Part shown: positions 15,819-27,280 of the stretch, one piece after another
Layout: the number at the start of each line of letters is the position of its first letter
Position numbering within the stretch: the stretch's first letter is position 1
The notes under the pieces: model-generated
Told to the model about the DNA's origin: nothing
Databases searched by the model: none
The model's input: the letters and a program-made list of their open reading frames with translations, nothing else
Position numbers and translations under genes: made by a program
DNA from: Pseudoduganella dura
Lineage (GTDB): Bacteria; Pseudomonadota; Gammaproteobacteria; Burkholderiales; Burkholderiaceae_D
Reading direction: 5' to 3'
DNA length: 64,000 nucleotides
Assembly (NCBI RefSeq): GCF_009727155.1
Contig: NZ_WNWM01000002.1
Location: 4,836,001 to 4,900,000, forward strand

Positions 15819-16697
15819 TCAGCCCAGCACCTCGGCGCACACGTCCAGCCATGCCCTGGCCGCGTGCGACAGGTAGCGCCCGTTCCATACGTGCGCCACT
15901 TCCCACGGCAGGCCCGGCTCCACGATGCGTACCGCCTGCAGCGCTTCGTCGGCCAGCCGGTCGATGAACGGTTCGGGGAGCAGCGCCACGCCGATGCCGG
16001 CCGAAGCCATTTCCACCAGCCAGTCCCACTGGCCGCTCTGCGCCGCCACCAGCGGCTCGAAGCCGGCCTGCGCGAACGCCCGGCGCAGCGCGCGGGTCAG
16101 CGCGAAATCGTCGGTCAGCATCACCAGCGGCAGGTCTTTCAGGGCGGCCAGCTTCAGCGTGCGCCGCTGGCGCTGGAAGGTACCCTCGGCGGCCAGCGCC
16201 CAGATCGGGTAGCTGGCCACCGGCAGCGTCTCCACCGGCAGGCCGGGGGCCACCGGCAGCACCGTCATGCCGATCTCCAGTTCTCCGGCGGCCACCAGCC
16301 GCTCGACACCCTGGCCGGTTTCCTCGCGCAGCACCAGCGCGATGTCCGGATGGCGTTCGCGGAACGCCTTCAATACCGCCGTGAACAGCAGGTTGATCAT
16401 CGGCGGGATGCCGACCGTGAGCGTGCCGCGGCGCACTGCCTGCACGTCGCGCACCTCGGCCGCCAGCGTGCGCATCGTGGCCAGCATTTCCTGGCCGCGC
16501 CCGTAGACGACGCGGCCCGTGTCCGTCAGCCCGAGCCGGCGGCCATCGCGCACGAACAGCGGCGTGCCCAGCTCCTCTTCGAGCTGGTGCACCATCTTGC
16601 TGATTGTCGACTGCGTCACGTGCAGCAGTTCGGCCGCCTGGGTGAAGCTGGACAGGCGGGCGGTTTCGACGAAGTAGCGCAGCGATCGGATATCCAT
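15819..16697 (-). CDS. LysR-type transcriptional regulator
   Basis: A 292-residue regulator. The N-terminal winged helix-turn-helix (about 1-60) reads MDIRSLRYFVETARLSSFTQAAELLHVTQSTISKMVHQLEEELGTPLFVR, followed by the periplasmic-binding-like effector domain (about 90-290). It is divergent from the acetyl-CoA hydrolase/CoA-transferase gene with 124 bp between, the standard arrangement for a LysR regulator controlling its neighbour. Three ATTCATG/CATGAAT sites in that gap are candidate contacts. The effector is unknown; a carboxylate or CoA-ester metabolite is plausible by context. Confidence 0.93.
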   Translation of the reverse strand: MDIRSLRYFVETARLSSFTQAAELLHVTQSTISKMVHQLEEELGTPLFVRDGRRLGLTDTGRVVYGRGQEMLATMRTLAAEVRDVQAVRRGTLTVGIPPMINLLFTAVLKAFRERHPDIALVLREETGQGVERLVAAGELEIGMTVLPVAPGLPVETLPVASYPIWALAAEGTFQRQRRTLKLAALKDLPLVMLTDDFALTRALRRAFAQAGFEPLVAAQSGQWDWLVEMASAGIGVALLPEPFIDRLADEALQAVRIVEPGLPWEVAHVWNGRYLSHAARAWLDVCAEVLG

Positions 16698-16699
16698 CT

Positions 16700-16774
16700 A
16701 TTCATGCACCATCATAAGTACATCATGAATTTTTCGAATGAAATCGGTGAATATTAGTCATATTCTCCATGAAT
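16700..16774. promoter_or_regulatory. Candidate LysR operator region
   Basis: ATTCATG at 16700-16706 and its inverted partner CATGAAT at 16724-16730 form an inverted repeat with a 17-base gap. A third CATGAAT lies at 16768-16774, nearer the CoA-transferase start. The region is AT-rich compared with its surroundings. Binding by the adjacent regulator is inference. Confidence 0.5.
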
Positions 16775-16821
16775 GGCGATTTTTATACTTCCTCCACCAA
16801 TAAAGAATAGTGGAGGACACC

Positions 16822-18327
16822 ATGGTCGATCACGAAGTCACCGCGCGCATCCGCCGCCCCGAACTGCTGGCGCGCATCCAGCCCGCGGAACAGGCCGCGC
16901 GCCTGTTCGAGCCCGGCATGACGGTCGGCATGAGCGGCTTCACGAAGGCCGGCGATGCGAAGGCGCTGCCGCGCGCGCTGGTCGAACGGGCCCGCGAACG
17001 GCCGCTGGGCCTCACGCTGATCACCGGCGCCTCGCTGGGCAACGACAGCGACGGCATGATGGCCAACGCCGGCGTGGTCCGTCGGCGCCTGCCGTTCCAG
17101 GCCGACGCCTCGCTGCGCCGCAAGATCAATACCGGCGAAGTGATGTTCATCGACCAGCACCTTTCCGAGACTGCAGAGCAGCTGCGCAGCGGCGCGCTGC
17201 CGCGGATCGACATCGCCGTCATCGAAGCGTGCGCGATCCGCAAAGACGGCGCGATCGTGCCGACGATGGCGGTGGGGAACAGCGCCAGCTTCGTGCAGGG
17301 CGCGCGGCAGGTGATCGTCGAACTGAACCTGGCGGCGCCGGCGGCACTTGAAGGCCTGCACGACATCTATGTGCCGCGTCCGCGCCCCGGCCGCGAGCCG
17401 ATCCCGCTGACGCACCCGGGCCAGCGCATCGGCGGCACCGCGATCGTGGTGGATCCGGAGCGGATCGCGGCCATCGTGGTAACCCACAGCCCGGACAGCC
17501 CGTCGTCCGTGCTGCCGCCGGACGACGAAACGGATGCGATCGCGCGCCACGTGGTGGCGTTCCTCGAAGGCGAAGTGACGGCGGGGCGAATGAGCCCGGA
17601 ACTGCTGCCGCTGCAGGCCGGCATCGGCACCATCGCCAACGCCGTGCTGCACGGGTTGACCCGATCGTCGTTCCGCAACCTGGCGATGTATTCGGAAGTG
17701 CTGCAGGACAGCGCGATTGCGCTGCTCGAATCCGGCCAGCTGGCGCTGGCGTCGGCGTCGTCGATCACCTTGTCGGCGCCGATGCATGAACATTTCCTTG
17801 CCAACCTGGACAAGTTTCGCGACCGCATCGTGCTGCGCCCGCAGGAGATCAGCAATCACCCCGAGATCGTGCGCCGGCTCGGCATCATCGGCCTGAACAC
17901 GGCGCTGGAATTCGACATCTACGGCAACGTGAACTCCACGCACGTGGGCGGCACGGCCATGATGAACGGCATCGGCGGGTCCGGCGACTTCGCCCGCAAC
18001 GGCGAGCTGGCGATTTTCGTCAGCAAATCCGAAGCGAAGGATGGGGCGATTTCCAGCGTGGTGCCGATGGTGGCGCACGTGGACCATACCGAGCACGACG
18101 TGGACGTGCTGGTCACCGAATGGGGCCTGGCGGACCTGCGCGGGCTGGCGCCGCGCGAACGGGCGCCGCTGATCATCGATAACTGCGCGCACCCGGATTA
18201 CCGGCCGCTGCTGCGCGATTACCACGAACGCGCGCTGCTGCGCGGCGGGCAGACGCCGCACGTGCTGGAAGAGGCGCTGTCGTGGCATGAGCGCTACCGT
18301 ACAGGCACACATATGCGCGCTGTGTGA
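16822..18327 (+). CDS. Acetyl-CoA hydrolase / succinyl-CoA:acetate CoA-transferase family
   Basis: A 501-residue class I CoA-transferase of the AarC/Ach1 type, which moves CoA between acyl-CoA and a carboxylate such as acetate or succinate. The catalytic Glu is in LAMYSEVLQD (E292). Supporting motifs are VGMSGFTKAGDAKALP, QAGIGTIANAV, NVNSTHVGGTAMMNGIGGSGDFARN and the C-terminal EWGLADLRGL. The ATG at 16822 has GGAGG 6 bases upstream. It is divergent from a LysR regulator. In this family a transferase is more common than a true hydrolase, and the sequence alone does not separate them. Confidence 0.92.
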   Translation: MVDHEVTARIRRPELLARIQPAEQAARLFEPGMTVGMSGFTKAGDAKALPRALVERARERPLGLTLITGASLGNDSDGMMANAGVVRRRLPFQADASLRRKINTGEVMFIDQHLSETAEQLRSGALPRIDIAVIEACAIRKDGAIVPTMAVGNSASFVQGARQVIVELNLAAPAALEGLHDIYVPRPRPGREPIPLTHPGQRIGGTAIVVDPERIAAIVVTHSPDSPSSVLPPDDETDAIARHVVAFLEGEVTAGRMSPELLPLQAGIGTIANAVLHGLTRSSFRNLAMYSEVLQDSAIALLESGQLALASASSITLSAPMHEHFLANLDKFRDRIVLRPQEISNHPEIVRRLGIIGLNTALEFDIYGNVNSTHVGGTAMMNGIGGSGDFARNGELAIFVSKSEAKDGAISSVVPMVAHVDHTEHDVDVLVTEWGLADLRGLAPRERAPLIIDNCAHPDYRPLLRDYHERALLRGGQTPHVLEEALSWHERYRTGTHMRAV

Positions 18328-18370
18328 TTTACGACGGCGTTACAACGGCGGCCTGCGAGAACGGGAGAGC

Positions 18371-18398
18371 GATAGCTCTTCCATTGGTAATAGCTATC
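18371..18398 (+). promoter_or_regulatory. Inverted repeat upstream of catalase, OxyR-like
   Basis: A perfect 7-bp inverted repeat, GATAGCT (18371-18377) and AGCTATC (18392-18398), sits about 80 bp before the catalase start, next to AT-rich promoter-like sequence. ATAG and CTAT quarters with 7-base spacings recall the OxyR consensus, although the middle quarter does not match. Regulation by OxyR is inference. Confidence 0.45.
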
Positions 18399-18480
18399 AT
18401 GTTGATTTAATTAATTACCTTTCGCAATGTCTAGCATGGACGTAAAATTTCCTCACGTTCACACCACAGAGGAGCCAGAC

Positions 18481-19944
18481 ATGAGCCAGCCGCCTATCAC
18501 CACCGCATCCGGCATTCCCGTTGCCGACAATCAGAACTCGGCCAGTGCCGGCGCCCGTGGTCCGCTGTTGCTGCAGGATTTCCACCTGATCGAGAAGCTG
18601 CAGCGCTTCAACCGTGAACGCATTCCGGAGCGCGTGGTGCACGCCAAGGGTTCCGGCGCGTACGGCACGTTCACCGTCACGCACGACATCACCAATTTCA
18701 CCAAGGCGAAGCTGTTCTCGGCGATCGGCAAGGAGACCGAAACGTTCCTGCGTTTCTCCACCGTGGGCGGCGAGAAGGGCAGCGCCGATACCGAACGCGA
18801 TCCGCGCGGCTTCGCGGTGCGCTTCTATACCGAAGAAGGCAACTGGGACTTGGTGGGCAACAACACCCCTGTGTTCTTCATCAAGGACGGCATCAAGTTC
18901 CCGGATTTCATCCACACGCAGAAGCGCGAACCGCAGTCGAACCTGAAGTCGGCGACGATGATGTTCGACTTCTGGAGCAAGGCGCCGGAAAGCCTGCACC
19001 AGGTGACCACGCTGTTCTCCAGCCGCGGCACGCCGGACGGTTATCGGCACATGCACGGCTTCGGCAGCCACACGTACAGTCTGATCAACGACGCCGGCGA
19101 GCGCGTCTATGTGAAATGGCACTTCCTGACGCAGCAGGGCATCAAGAACCTGACCGCCGCGGATGCGGCGCGCATCGCCGGCGAAGACCCCGACTACGCG
19201 CAGCGCGACCTGTTCGGCGCCATTGCCCGCGGCGAGTTCCCGCGCTGGACCGTGTCGATCCAGGTGGCCACCGAGGCCGAACTGGCCGCCTGGGAAGAAC
19301 GTACCGGCTGGAACCCGTTCGATCTGACGAAAGTGTGGCCGCATGGCGACTTCCCGCTGCAACAGGTGGGCGTGCTGGAGCTGAACCGCAACCCGGTCAA
19401 CTACCATGCCGAAGTGGAGCAGGCCGCGCTGTCGCCGGCCAATGCCGTGCCGGGCATGGGCTACTCGCCGGACAAGATGCTGCAGGCCCGCCTGTTCGCC
19501 TACCACGACGCGCAGCTGTACCGCGTGGGCACGAACCACCAGTACCTGCCGGTGAACGCGCCGCGCTGCCCGGTGCACAACCAGCAGCGCGACGGCGCGA
19601 TGGCCTTCGCCAACGGCGGCGCCGAGCAGAACTACGCCACGGTCGAAGCGGGCGGCACCAATCCGCAAGGCCTGGGCAACGGCGAACCGGCACTGGCCCT
19701 GAACGGTCCGGCCGGCCTGTACGACCCGCGCGCCACCGACGACGACTTCACGCAGGCCGGTAATCTGTTCCGCGTGCTCGACGCCGCCGAGCAGCAGAAC
19801 CTGTTCGCCAACCTGGCCGGCCCGCTGTCGCAGGTGTCCGACGAGATCATCCAGCGCCAGCTGGGGCATTTCGACAAGGCCGACCCCGCCTACGGTGCCG
19901 GCGTGCGGGCCGCGCTGAAGCAGAAAGGCCGCAACGTCGACTGA
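18481..19944 (+). CDS. Monofunctional heme catalase
   Basis: A 487-residue catalase (hydrogen peroxide to water and oxygen) of the small-subunit clade. The active-site His is H54 in RVVHAKGSGAYG, Asn is in the GNNTPVFF segment (about N127), and the heme-ligand Tyr is Y341 in RLFAYHDAQLYRVG. RDPRGFAVRFYTEEGNWDLVG and GYRHMHGFGSHTYS are typical. The length fits the roughly 480-residue class with no C-terminal flavodoxin-like domain. I use the ATG at 18481, preceded by AGAGGAG, in preference to an ATG 18 codons earlier. An OxyR-like inverted repeat lies upstream and a structured element follows the stop. Confidence 0.96.
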   Translation: MSQPPITTASGIPVADNQNSASAGARGPLLLQDFHLIEKLQRFNRERIPERVVHAKGSGAYGTFTVTHDITNFTKAKLFSAIGKETETFLRFSTVGGEKGSADTERDPRGFAVRFYTEEGNWDLVGNNTPVFFIKDGIKFPDFIHTQKREPQSNLKSATMMFDFWSKAPESLHQVTTLFSSRGTPDGYRHMHGFGSHTYSLINDAGERVYVKWHFLTQQGIKNLTAADAARIAGEDPDYAQRDLFGAIARGEFPRWTVSIQVATEAELAAWEERTGWNPFDLTKVWPHGDFPLQQVGVLELNRNPVNYHAEVEQAALSPANAVPGMGYSPDKMLQARLFAYHDAQLYRVGTNHQYLPVNAPRCPVHNQQRDGAMAFANGGAEQNYATVEAGGTNPQGLGNGEPALALNGPAGLYDPRATDDDFTQAGNLFRVLDAAEQQNLFANLAGPLSQVSDEIIQRQLGHFDKADPAYGAGVRAALKQKGRNVD

Positions 19945-19957
19945 GCCGCAACTGCCC

Positions 19958-20066
19958 AGCCCGTGTCACATCGGTGGCGTAGCAGGGGTTTCGCAGAGCA
20001 CTGCTCTGCGCCTGCGGAACGGTGATGCCTTGCATGGCATTACTCCCGGGCACCATGACACGGGCT
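19958..20066 (+). ncRNA. Structured RNA-like element or palindromic repeat after catalase
   Basis: A 109-base segment closed by a perfect 11-bp inverted repeat (19958-19968 with 20056-20066). GGTG and CACC pairs lie just inside it. Within it are a 9-bp hairpin with a one-base loop (19992-20000 with 20002-20010) enclosed by GCAGG/CCTGC, and a shorter ATGCC/GGCAT hairpin. The predicted fold is a multi-branched junction. A terminator at 20089-20113 follows on the plus strand. It could be an independent small RNA, a catalase 3' UTR element or a dispersed mobile-type repeat. I match it to no known RNA family. Strand is uncertain because the structure is nearly symmetrical. Confidence 0.5.
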
Positions 20067-20088
20067 CGGCATTAGTAGAGTTCAACGA

Positions 20089-20113
20089 GGCGGGCCAAGC
20101 GGTCCGCCTTTTT
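20089..20113 (+). terminator. Rho-independent terminator
   Basis: An 8-bp stem (20089-20096 with 20101-20108, one G-U pair) with an AAGC loop and five T. It would end the catalase transcript or the RNA-like element before the carboxypeptidase gene. Confidence 0.85.
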
Positions 20114-20169
20114 GCATTCATGGCGCAAACCAAGGACAATAACGCCATCCAAACCCGACGGATCCCACA

Positions 20170-21294
20170 ATGACCATCAAAATCAGTCAGAACTTCGACT
20201 CCGGCGCGATCGACGTCGTGAGCCTGGAGAACCCCGCCAGCATCGAACTGAAGCTGCGCAGCGATTCGCATGCCGATATCCGCCAGTGGTTCCACTTCCG
20301 CGTGCAGGGTGCGCGGGGCACGGGGCTCAACCTGCGGTTCCTGAACGCCGGCCAGGCGACTTACGCCAAGGGCTTCGAGGACTACAACGCGGTGGCCAGC
20401 TACGATGGCGAAAACTGGTTCCGCGTGCCGACGTCGTTCGACGGCGAGGTGATGACGATCAAGCACACGCCCGACCTGGACAGCGTGTATTACGCCTACT
20501 TCGAGCCGTATTCGTGGGAACGCCACCTGCGCCTGCTGGGCGAAGTGGCGGAAAATCCGGCCGCGCGCGTGCTCGACCTGGGCTCGTCGGTCGACGGCCG
20601 CGACATGAACCTGGTGGTGATCGGCGATGCGGCCGCGGAAAAGAAAATCTGGTTCATCGCCCGCCAGCACCCCGGCGAATCGATGGCCGAATGGTTCGCC
20701 GAGGGCCTGATCGACGCGCTGCTCGACGACGCCAACCCGATCGCCCGCAAGCTGCTGCAGCGCTGCGTGTTCTACATCGTGCCGAACATGAATCCGGACG
20801 GTTCGGTGCGCGGCAACCTGCGCACCAACGCGGCCGGCGCCAACCTGAACCGCGAATGGATGACGCCGACCGCCGAACGCTCGCCGGAAGTGCTGTGCGT
20901 GAAGCAGAAGCTCCACGAGACCGGTGTCGACATGTTCTTCGACATCCACGGCGACGAGGCGCTGCCGTACAACTTCGTGGCCGGCAACGAGATGCTGGAG
21001 ACGTTCACGCCGCAGCAGGCCGCGGCGCAGAACGCCTTCATCGAGCGCTACAAGAACGCCAGCCCGGACTTCCAGAACGCGGTGGGCTACCCGATCAGCA
21101 AATACAAGGCCGACGTGCTGACGCTGGCCTCCAAGTACGTGGGCCACCATTTCGGGTGCCTGTCGCTGACGCTGGAAATGCCGTTCAAGGACAACGCCGA
21201 CCTGCCGGTGCCGTCCGTGGGCTGGAACGGCGCCCGCAGCGCTGCGCTGGGCGCCGCGATCCTGCAACCGATCCTGCTGTCGCTGGAGGACTGA
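20170..21294 (+). CDS. M14-type cytosolic carboxypeptidase
   Basis: A 374-residue zinc carboxypeptidase of the cytosolic M14 group. An N-terminal beta-sandwich (about 1-115) is followed by the peptidase domain. Zinc ligands are H167 and E170 in ARQHPGES and H260 in FFDIHGDE. The general base is E336 in LSLTLEMPF. PNMNPDGSVRGN is the substrate-binding Asn/Arg segment. The family removes C-terminal residues, possibly acidic ones, but the bacterial substrate is unknown. The stop overlaps the start of the CYTH gene by one base (TGATG), so the two are co-translated. Confidence 0.92.
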   Translation: MTIKISQNFDSGAIDVVSLENPASIELKLRSDSHADIRQWFHFRVQGARGTGLNLRFLNAGQATYAKGFEDYNAVASYDGENWFRVPTSFDGEVMTIKHTPDLDSVYYAYFEPYSWERHLRLLGEVAENPAARVLDLGSSVDGRDMNLVVIGDAAAEKKIWFIARQHPGESMAEWFAEGLIDALLDDANPIARKLLQRCVFYIVPNMNPDGSVRGNLRTNAAGANLNREWMTPTAERSPEVLCVKQKLHETGVDMFFDIHGDEALPYNFVAGNEMLETFTPQQAAAQNAFIERYKNASPDFQNAVGYPISKYKADVLTLASKYVGHHFGCLSLTLEMPFKDNADLPVPSVGWNGARSAALGAAILQPILLSLED

Positions 21295-21758
21295 TGGGCA
21301 TCGAAATCGAACGCAAGTTCCTGGTGCGCAGCGATGGCTGGCGCAACGAGGGCGAACCGGTACTGCTGCGCCAGGGCTACCTGTCGTCGCACCCTGAGCG
21401 TGTGGTGCGGGTGCGCATCGAGGGCGATCATGCCGTGATGACGATCAAGAGCAAGGCCGTGGGCGTGTCGCGGGGCGAGTGGGAATACCCGCTGCCGATG
21501 CTTGATGCGGCCGAGTTCCTGGACCGGCTGTGCGAGCAGCCGATCATCGAAAAATACCGGCGCCGCATCCCGCATGCCGGCTTCGTGTGGGAAGTGGACG
21601 AGTTCCTGGGCGTGAACGCCGGCCTGGTCGTGGCCGAGATCGAACTGCCGGCGGAAGATACCGCGTTCGACAAGCCGGAGTGGGCAGGCGAAGAGGTCAC
21701 GCACGACAAGCGCTACCTGAACTCCAATCTGATCGGTCATCCGTACTCGGCCTGGTAA
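21294..21758 (+). CDS. CYTH-domain protein (putative inorganic triphosphatase)
   Basis: A 154-residue CYTH protein. It starts with the diagnostic E-x-E-x-K motif (E4, E6, K8 in MGIEIERKFLV). Alternating charged strands lining the tunnel follow: VVRVRIEGD, AVMTIKSK, GEWEYPLP, IIEKYRRRI, VWEVDEF and LVVAEIELP. Bacterial CYTH enzymes hydrolyse tripolyphosphate or related triphosphates with a divalent metal. Its start codon overlaps the stop of the carboxypeptidase, so it forms an operon with it; the functional link is not obvious. Confidence 0.92.
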   Translation: MGIEIERKFLVRSDGWRNEGEPVLLRQGYLSSHPERVVRVRIEGDHAVMTIKSKAVGVSRGEWEYPLPMLDAAEFLDRLCEQPIIEKYRRRIPHAGFVWEVDEFLGVNAGLVVAEIELPAEDTAFDKPEWAGEEVTHDKRYLNSNLIGHPYSAW

Positions 21759-21904
21759 GCGGGCGTTATTGTCGGGAGAGGTAGGAGGCGTCCCACCGCA
21801 TGACGGTGCGGGCGCCGATGCTGCATGCGTTGCAAAGCCGTTACTCTTGTCATCCAGGTCTCGTGACCGATCCTCGGTCAACCGACAATAAAAGGAGCCC
21901 TACC

Positions 21905-22342
21905 ATGCGCAAAACCCTGATCGCAGCAGTTCTCGCAATGATGGCAACGGTTGCTTATGCCCAGAGCGGCACCGGTAACAGCACGGCGACCGATCCGCAG
22001 AAGGCTGCCGGCGCCGCCGGCAACCAGGCGACCGGCAGCGATGCCGGCAAGTCGACCAAATCGACCAAATCGAAGAAGCACGATGGCAAGCATGCCGGCA
22101 AGGAAGCGGGCGCAAGCTCCGGCACTTCAACGGGCGGCACGACTTCCAGCGGCACCCGGACCGGCGGCCAGGCAGCCGGCACGCCGGGGCAGGGGATGGA
22201 CGCCACGCGCACGGAGAGCGGCACCAGCGGCGGTTCCAACAGCGGCACCAGCGGCGGCACGACCGGAGGAACCAGCAACGGCTCGAACAGCGGATCGAGT
22301 ACCGGTACTGAAAGCAATTCGGCCGGTTCGCTCAAGCGCTGA
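21905..22342 (+). CDS. Secreted Gly/Ser/Thr-rich low-complexity protein
   Basis: A 145-residue protein with a strong signal peptide (MRKTLIAAVLAMMATVAYA, cleavage before QSGTG). A short Lys-rich segment (about 45-62) is followed by a tail of Gly/Ser/Thr/Asn repeats to the end. No folded domain is evident, so it may be a disordered cell-surface or periplasmic protein. AAGGAG precedes the ATG at 21905. Its transcript ends at the bidirectional hairpin shared with the DUF2863 gene. Function unknown. Confidence 0.78.
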   Translation: MRKTLIAAVLAMMATVAYAQSGTGNSTATDPQKAAGAAGNQATGSDAGKSTKSTKSKKHDGKHAGKEAGASSGTSTGGTTSSGTRTGGQAAGTPGQGMDATRTESGTSGGSNSGTSGGTTGGTSNGSNSGSSTGTESNSAGSLKR

Positions 22343-22365
22343 TCCGCCCTCGCGGTTACAAGGGC

Positions 22366-22398
22366 AAAAAAAACCTCGCTTGAAGCGAGGTTTTTTTT
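22366..22398. terminator. Bidirectional terminator
   Basis: A-run, 7-bp GC-rich stem (22374-22380 with 22384-22390), TGA loop and eight T form a symmetrical hairpin. It can end both the rightward low-complexity gene and the leftward DUF2863 gene. Confidence 0.92.
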
Positions 22399-22413
22399 CG
22401 TCCGGCTTGCCGG

Positions 22414-23679
22414 TCAGTGGAAGTGCTCGGTACCCGCCGGCGCATCTTCCGGCATTTCGGCATGCACCAGCTCGCCCGCCGGGTCGGCGAACAGCGGCGC
22501 GCCGCAGTCGTCGCAGTACTCGGCCACGTAGACCTCCGACAGTTTTTTCACCAGGGTGACACCGGCCTCGGTCAGGTGCTCGACGATTTCCTCGACCGGC
22601 GTGCGCGGCGTCAGCAGGTTGACCAGGCCGCCGGCCAGCGGGCCTTCCGGCGGCGTGCCTTCTTCGTCTTCCTGCCCGTACAGCGGCCAGACCACGCCAT
22701 AGACCACATCGGTATCCGAGCGGCGGGTGAAGGCCACGCGGTATTCGTCCACCTGGTTTTCCGCCGATTCCTCGCCGAAGCCGGCGATCACGGCGCGCAG
22801 GTCCGCCGGCTCGCAGGCCAGCGTATGCGTCAGGTAATGCACGGCGGCGCGGATCGACACGGGGCGGATCAGCTTGTCCGCCTCGCGGCAGGCCATGTAA
22901 TACGCTTCCGGCAGCAGCAGCTCGATGCCGCAGCCCGGCAGCAGGCGCGCCACGGTGGGCGTTGCCTGCGTGCGCCAGGCTTCCAGCGCCGTGCGGCGTT
23001 CGTCCGCCTGGTGCAGGTGCGCGCCGGCCATCTGCCAGCGGAACAGCGGGCCGCCGGCAGGCGCGACCACGGCCGCCATCAGGTAACGGGTGTCCGCCAG
23101 GAACGGTGCCGTTTCCGGCGGCTTCACGTCCGACTTCACGGCCACGCCCTTGACGGCCGCCTGGGCCAGCTTGTGCATCTTGGCATAGGTTTCGGCGTGC
23201 GTGCGCGGCAGCTGATCGATCGAGAACAGGTTCGACGCCATGGCCAGCTTCGTGCCGTCCGCCAGCAGGTGCGCGGAAAAATGGGCGGAAAGCGTGTTCA
23301 GCAGATCGGCCGGGATCGGGCCGGACGCGATCGCATACCGCGTCCACGCCAGGATCGGCGCGGCGACCAGCAGCACGTCGTACTGCACGGGTGCGCCATC
23401 GGTCTCGACCGTGATGGTCGCGGATTCGCTGACGGCTTCCACGCTGTCCATCAGCACGTCATAGGCATTCAGGTCGACCGCGAACAGGCTGTTCAGGGCG
23501 GCATCGACAGTGTCCTGGTGGCTGGTCTTGAGCAGCTTCGTCAGCTGCACGTCCAGCGCATGCTCCCAGCTGCGCTCTTCGAGACGGCTGCCGGCCTGGC
23601 CGACGGCCTGGGCAAGAGTGGAAAGGCGCTGGCTGTCGGCAGACAATTTTTGGGATGAATCTTTGGATGGGCGACGCAT
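22414..23679 (-). CDS. DUF2863 family protein
   Basis: A 422-residue soluble protein of the DUF2863 group, restricted largely to betaproteobacteria and of unknown function. Features include an N-terminal basic segment (MRRPSKDSSQKLSADSQRLSTLAQAV), SRLEERSWEHALDVQLTKLL, a central VLLVAAPILAWTRYAI, and a C-terminal YCDDCGAPLFAD with a C-x-x-C that could bind metal. The very end is acidic with a His-x-His. The ATG at 23679 begins the recognisable family start. It is a single gene between two bidirectional hairpins. Confidence 0.88.
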   Translation of the reverse strand: MRRPSKDSSQKLSADSQRLSTLAQAVGQAGSRLEERSWEHALDVQLTKLLKTSHQDTVDAALNSLFAVDLNAYDVLMDSVEAVSESATITVETDGAPVQYDVLLVAAPILAWTRYAIASGPIPADLLNTLSAHFSAHLLADGTKLAMASNLFSIDQLPRTHAETYAKMHKLAQAAVKGVAVKSDVKPPETAPFLADTRYLMAAVVAPAGGPLFRWQMAGAHLHQADERRTALEAWRTQATPTVARLLPGCGIELLLPEAYYMACREADKLIRPVSIRAAVHYLTHTLACEPADLRAVIAGFGEESAENQVDEYRVAFTRRSDTDVVYGVVWPLYGQEDEEGTPPEGPLAGGLVNLLTPRTPVEEIVEHLTEAGVTLVKKLSEVYVAEYCDDCGAPLFADPAGELVHAEMPEDAPAGTEHFH

Positions 23680-23821
23680 AGCGCTAACAATCTCGGTAGT
23701 GGTAAAAAACTTATCTAACGTATTGTAGTTGATTCGCAGGCGCTCTGTCCGTGCGGTGGACCAGACGGGCTGCAATGGGTTATTTCCTCGAATCCAGGAT
23801 CTTTCTGTTATTGGAGGAAAT

Positions 23822-23852
23822 AAAAAAACGCCGGGCGAACCCGGCGTTTTTT
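23822..23852. terminator. Bidirectional terminator after acnA
   Basis: Seven A, a 7-bp stem (23829-23835 with 23840-23846), a CGAA tetraloop and six T. It ends the leftward aconitase transcript 20 bp beyond its stop. Confidence 0.92.
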
Positions 23853-23871
23853 GGCGGAGCAGCTGAGGGGC

Positions 23872-26583
<2,712 letters not shown>

Positions 26584-26665
26584 AACCTCTCCTTCAGGTG
26601 GGCGTCGGTAATTGATCGAGGGTATTACTGATTGCTGCAGCGGCGCCTGTGGCGGCGCCGCTCGC

Positions 26666-27280
26666 CTACATGTGCGCTTTGGTTGTTGCGGGCGCTGTCT
26701 CCGGCGCTGTCGACGTGGCCGGCGCGGCCGAAGTGGCCGGTGCGGCCGCTTCGATGACGGCCGGTGCTTCCGCCGGTTTCAGTTGCTCGGCATTGCGGCA
26801 TTCGTTGGCCAGCTGGCGGTTCTTCTTCGAGTCCAGCAGCATGCCCTTGGCGGGAATGCCGATCCAGATCAGGCCGTGGAATTTGTTTTCGAAGCGTTGC
26901 GCGCCGGTCGTCGTCGCCACGCGCGTCAGGCGGTGCAGGCGTTGCTTCCAGCGCAGCGCGACATGGCTTTCGTCGCCGGCGTTCTGGTACAGCGTGACCT
27001 TGTTGCCCAGTTCGCAGTCGAAGTCGACCACGGTGGAGCCGAGCACTTCCGGCTCGTCCGCTTCGGGATCGGGGGCGGCCACCACCACGGGCGCCGCCTT
27101 GGCTTTCGCTTTCGAACCGGTCTTGGCCTTGGCCTCGCTTTTTGCCTGCTTTGGCTTGGCGGCCGGCTTTTTCTTGGCTTCTGCCTTCGTCGTGGCCGGT
27201 TCGGCGGCGGCATGGGCGGCCGGGGCGCACGCCAGCGCGCACGCGGCGCCGCAGGCGGCGATGAATTTCAGGATGGACAT
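26666..27280 (-). CDS. Exported Lys/Ala-rich protein in the mdh-acnA run
   Basis: A 204-residue protein with a signal peptide (about 1-24, ending AAHA), a Lys/Ala/Pro-rich linker (about 25-70) and a compact domain (about 80-165). The domain reads [52 protein letters not shown], then [26 protein letters not shown]. An Ala/Pro/Thr-rich tail follows. The paired Cys residues (in FDCELG and NECRN) and the RWKQ segment suggest a small beta fold like lysozyme-inhibitor-type proteins, but I do not assign a function. Its start overlaps the stop of the CitE-like gene by one base (TAATG). Confidence 0.75.
   Translation of the reverse strand: MSILKFIAACGAACALACAPAAHAAAEPATTKAEAKKKPAAKPKQAKSEAKAKTGSKAKAKAAPVVVAAPDPEADEPEVLGSTVVDFDCELGNKVTLYQNAGDESHVALRWKQRLHRLTRVATTTGAQRFENKFHGLIWIGIPAKGMLLDSKKNRQLANECRNAEQLKPAEAPAVIEAAAPATSAAPATSTAPETAPATTKAHM

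Noticed and set aside
16801..18327. A true acetyl-CoA hydrolase assignment
   Set aside because: Motifs fit CoA-transferases equally or better, so only the family is called.
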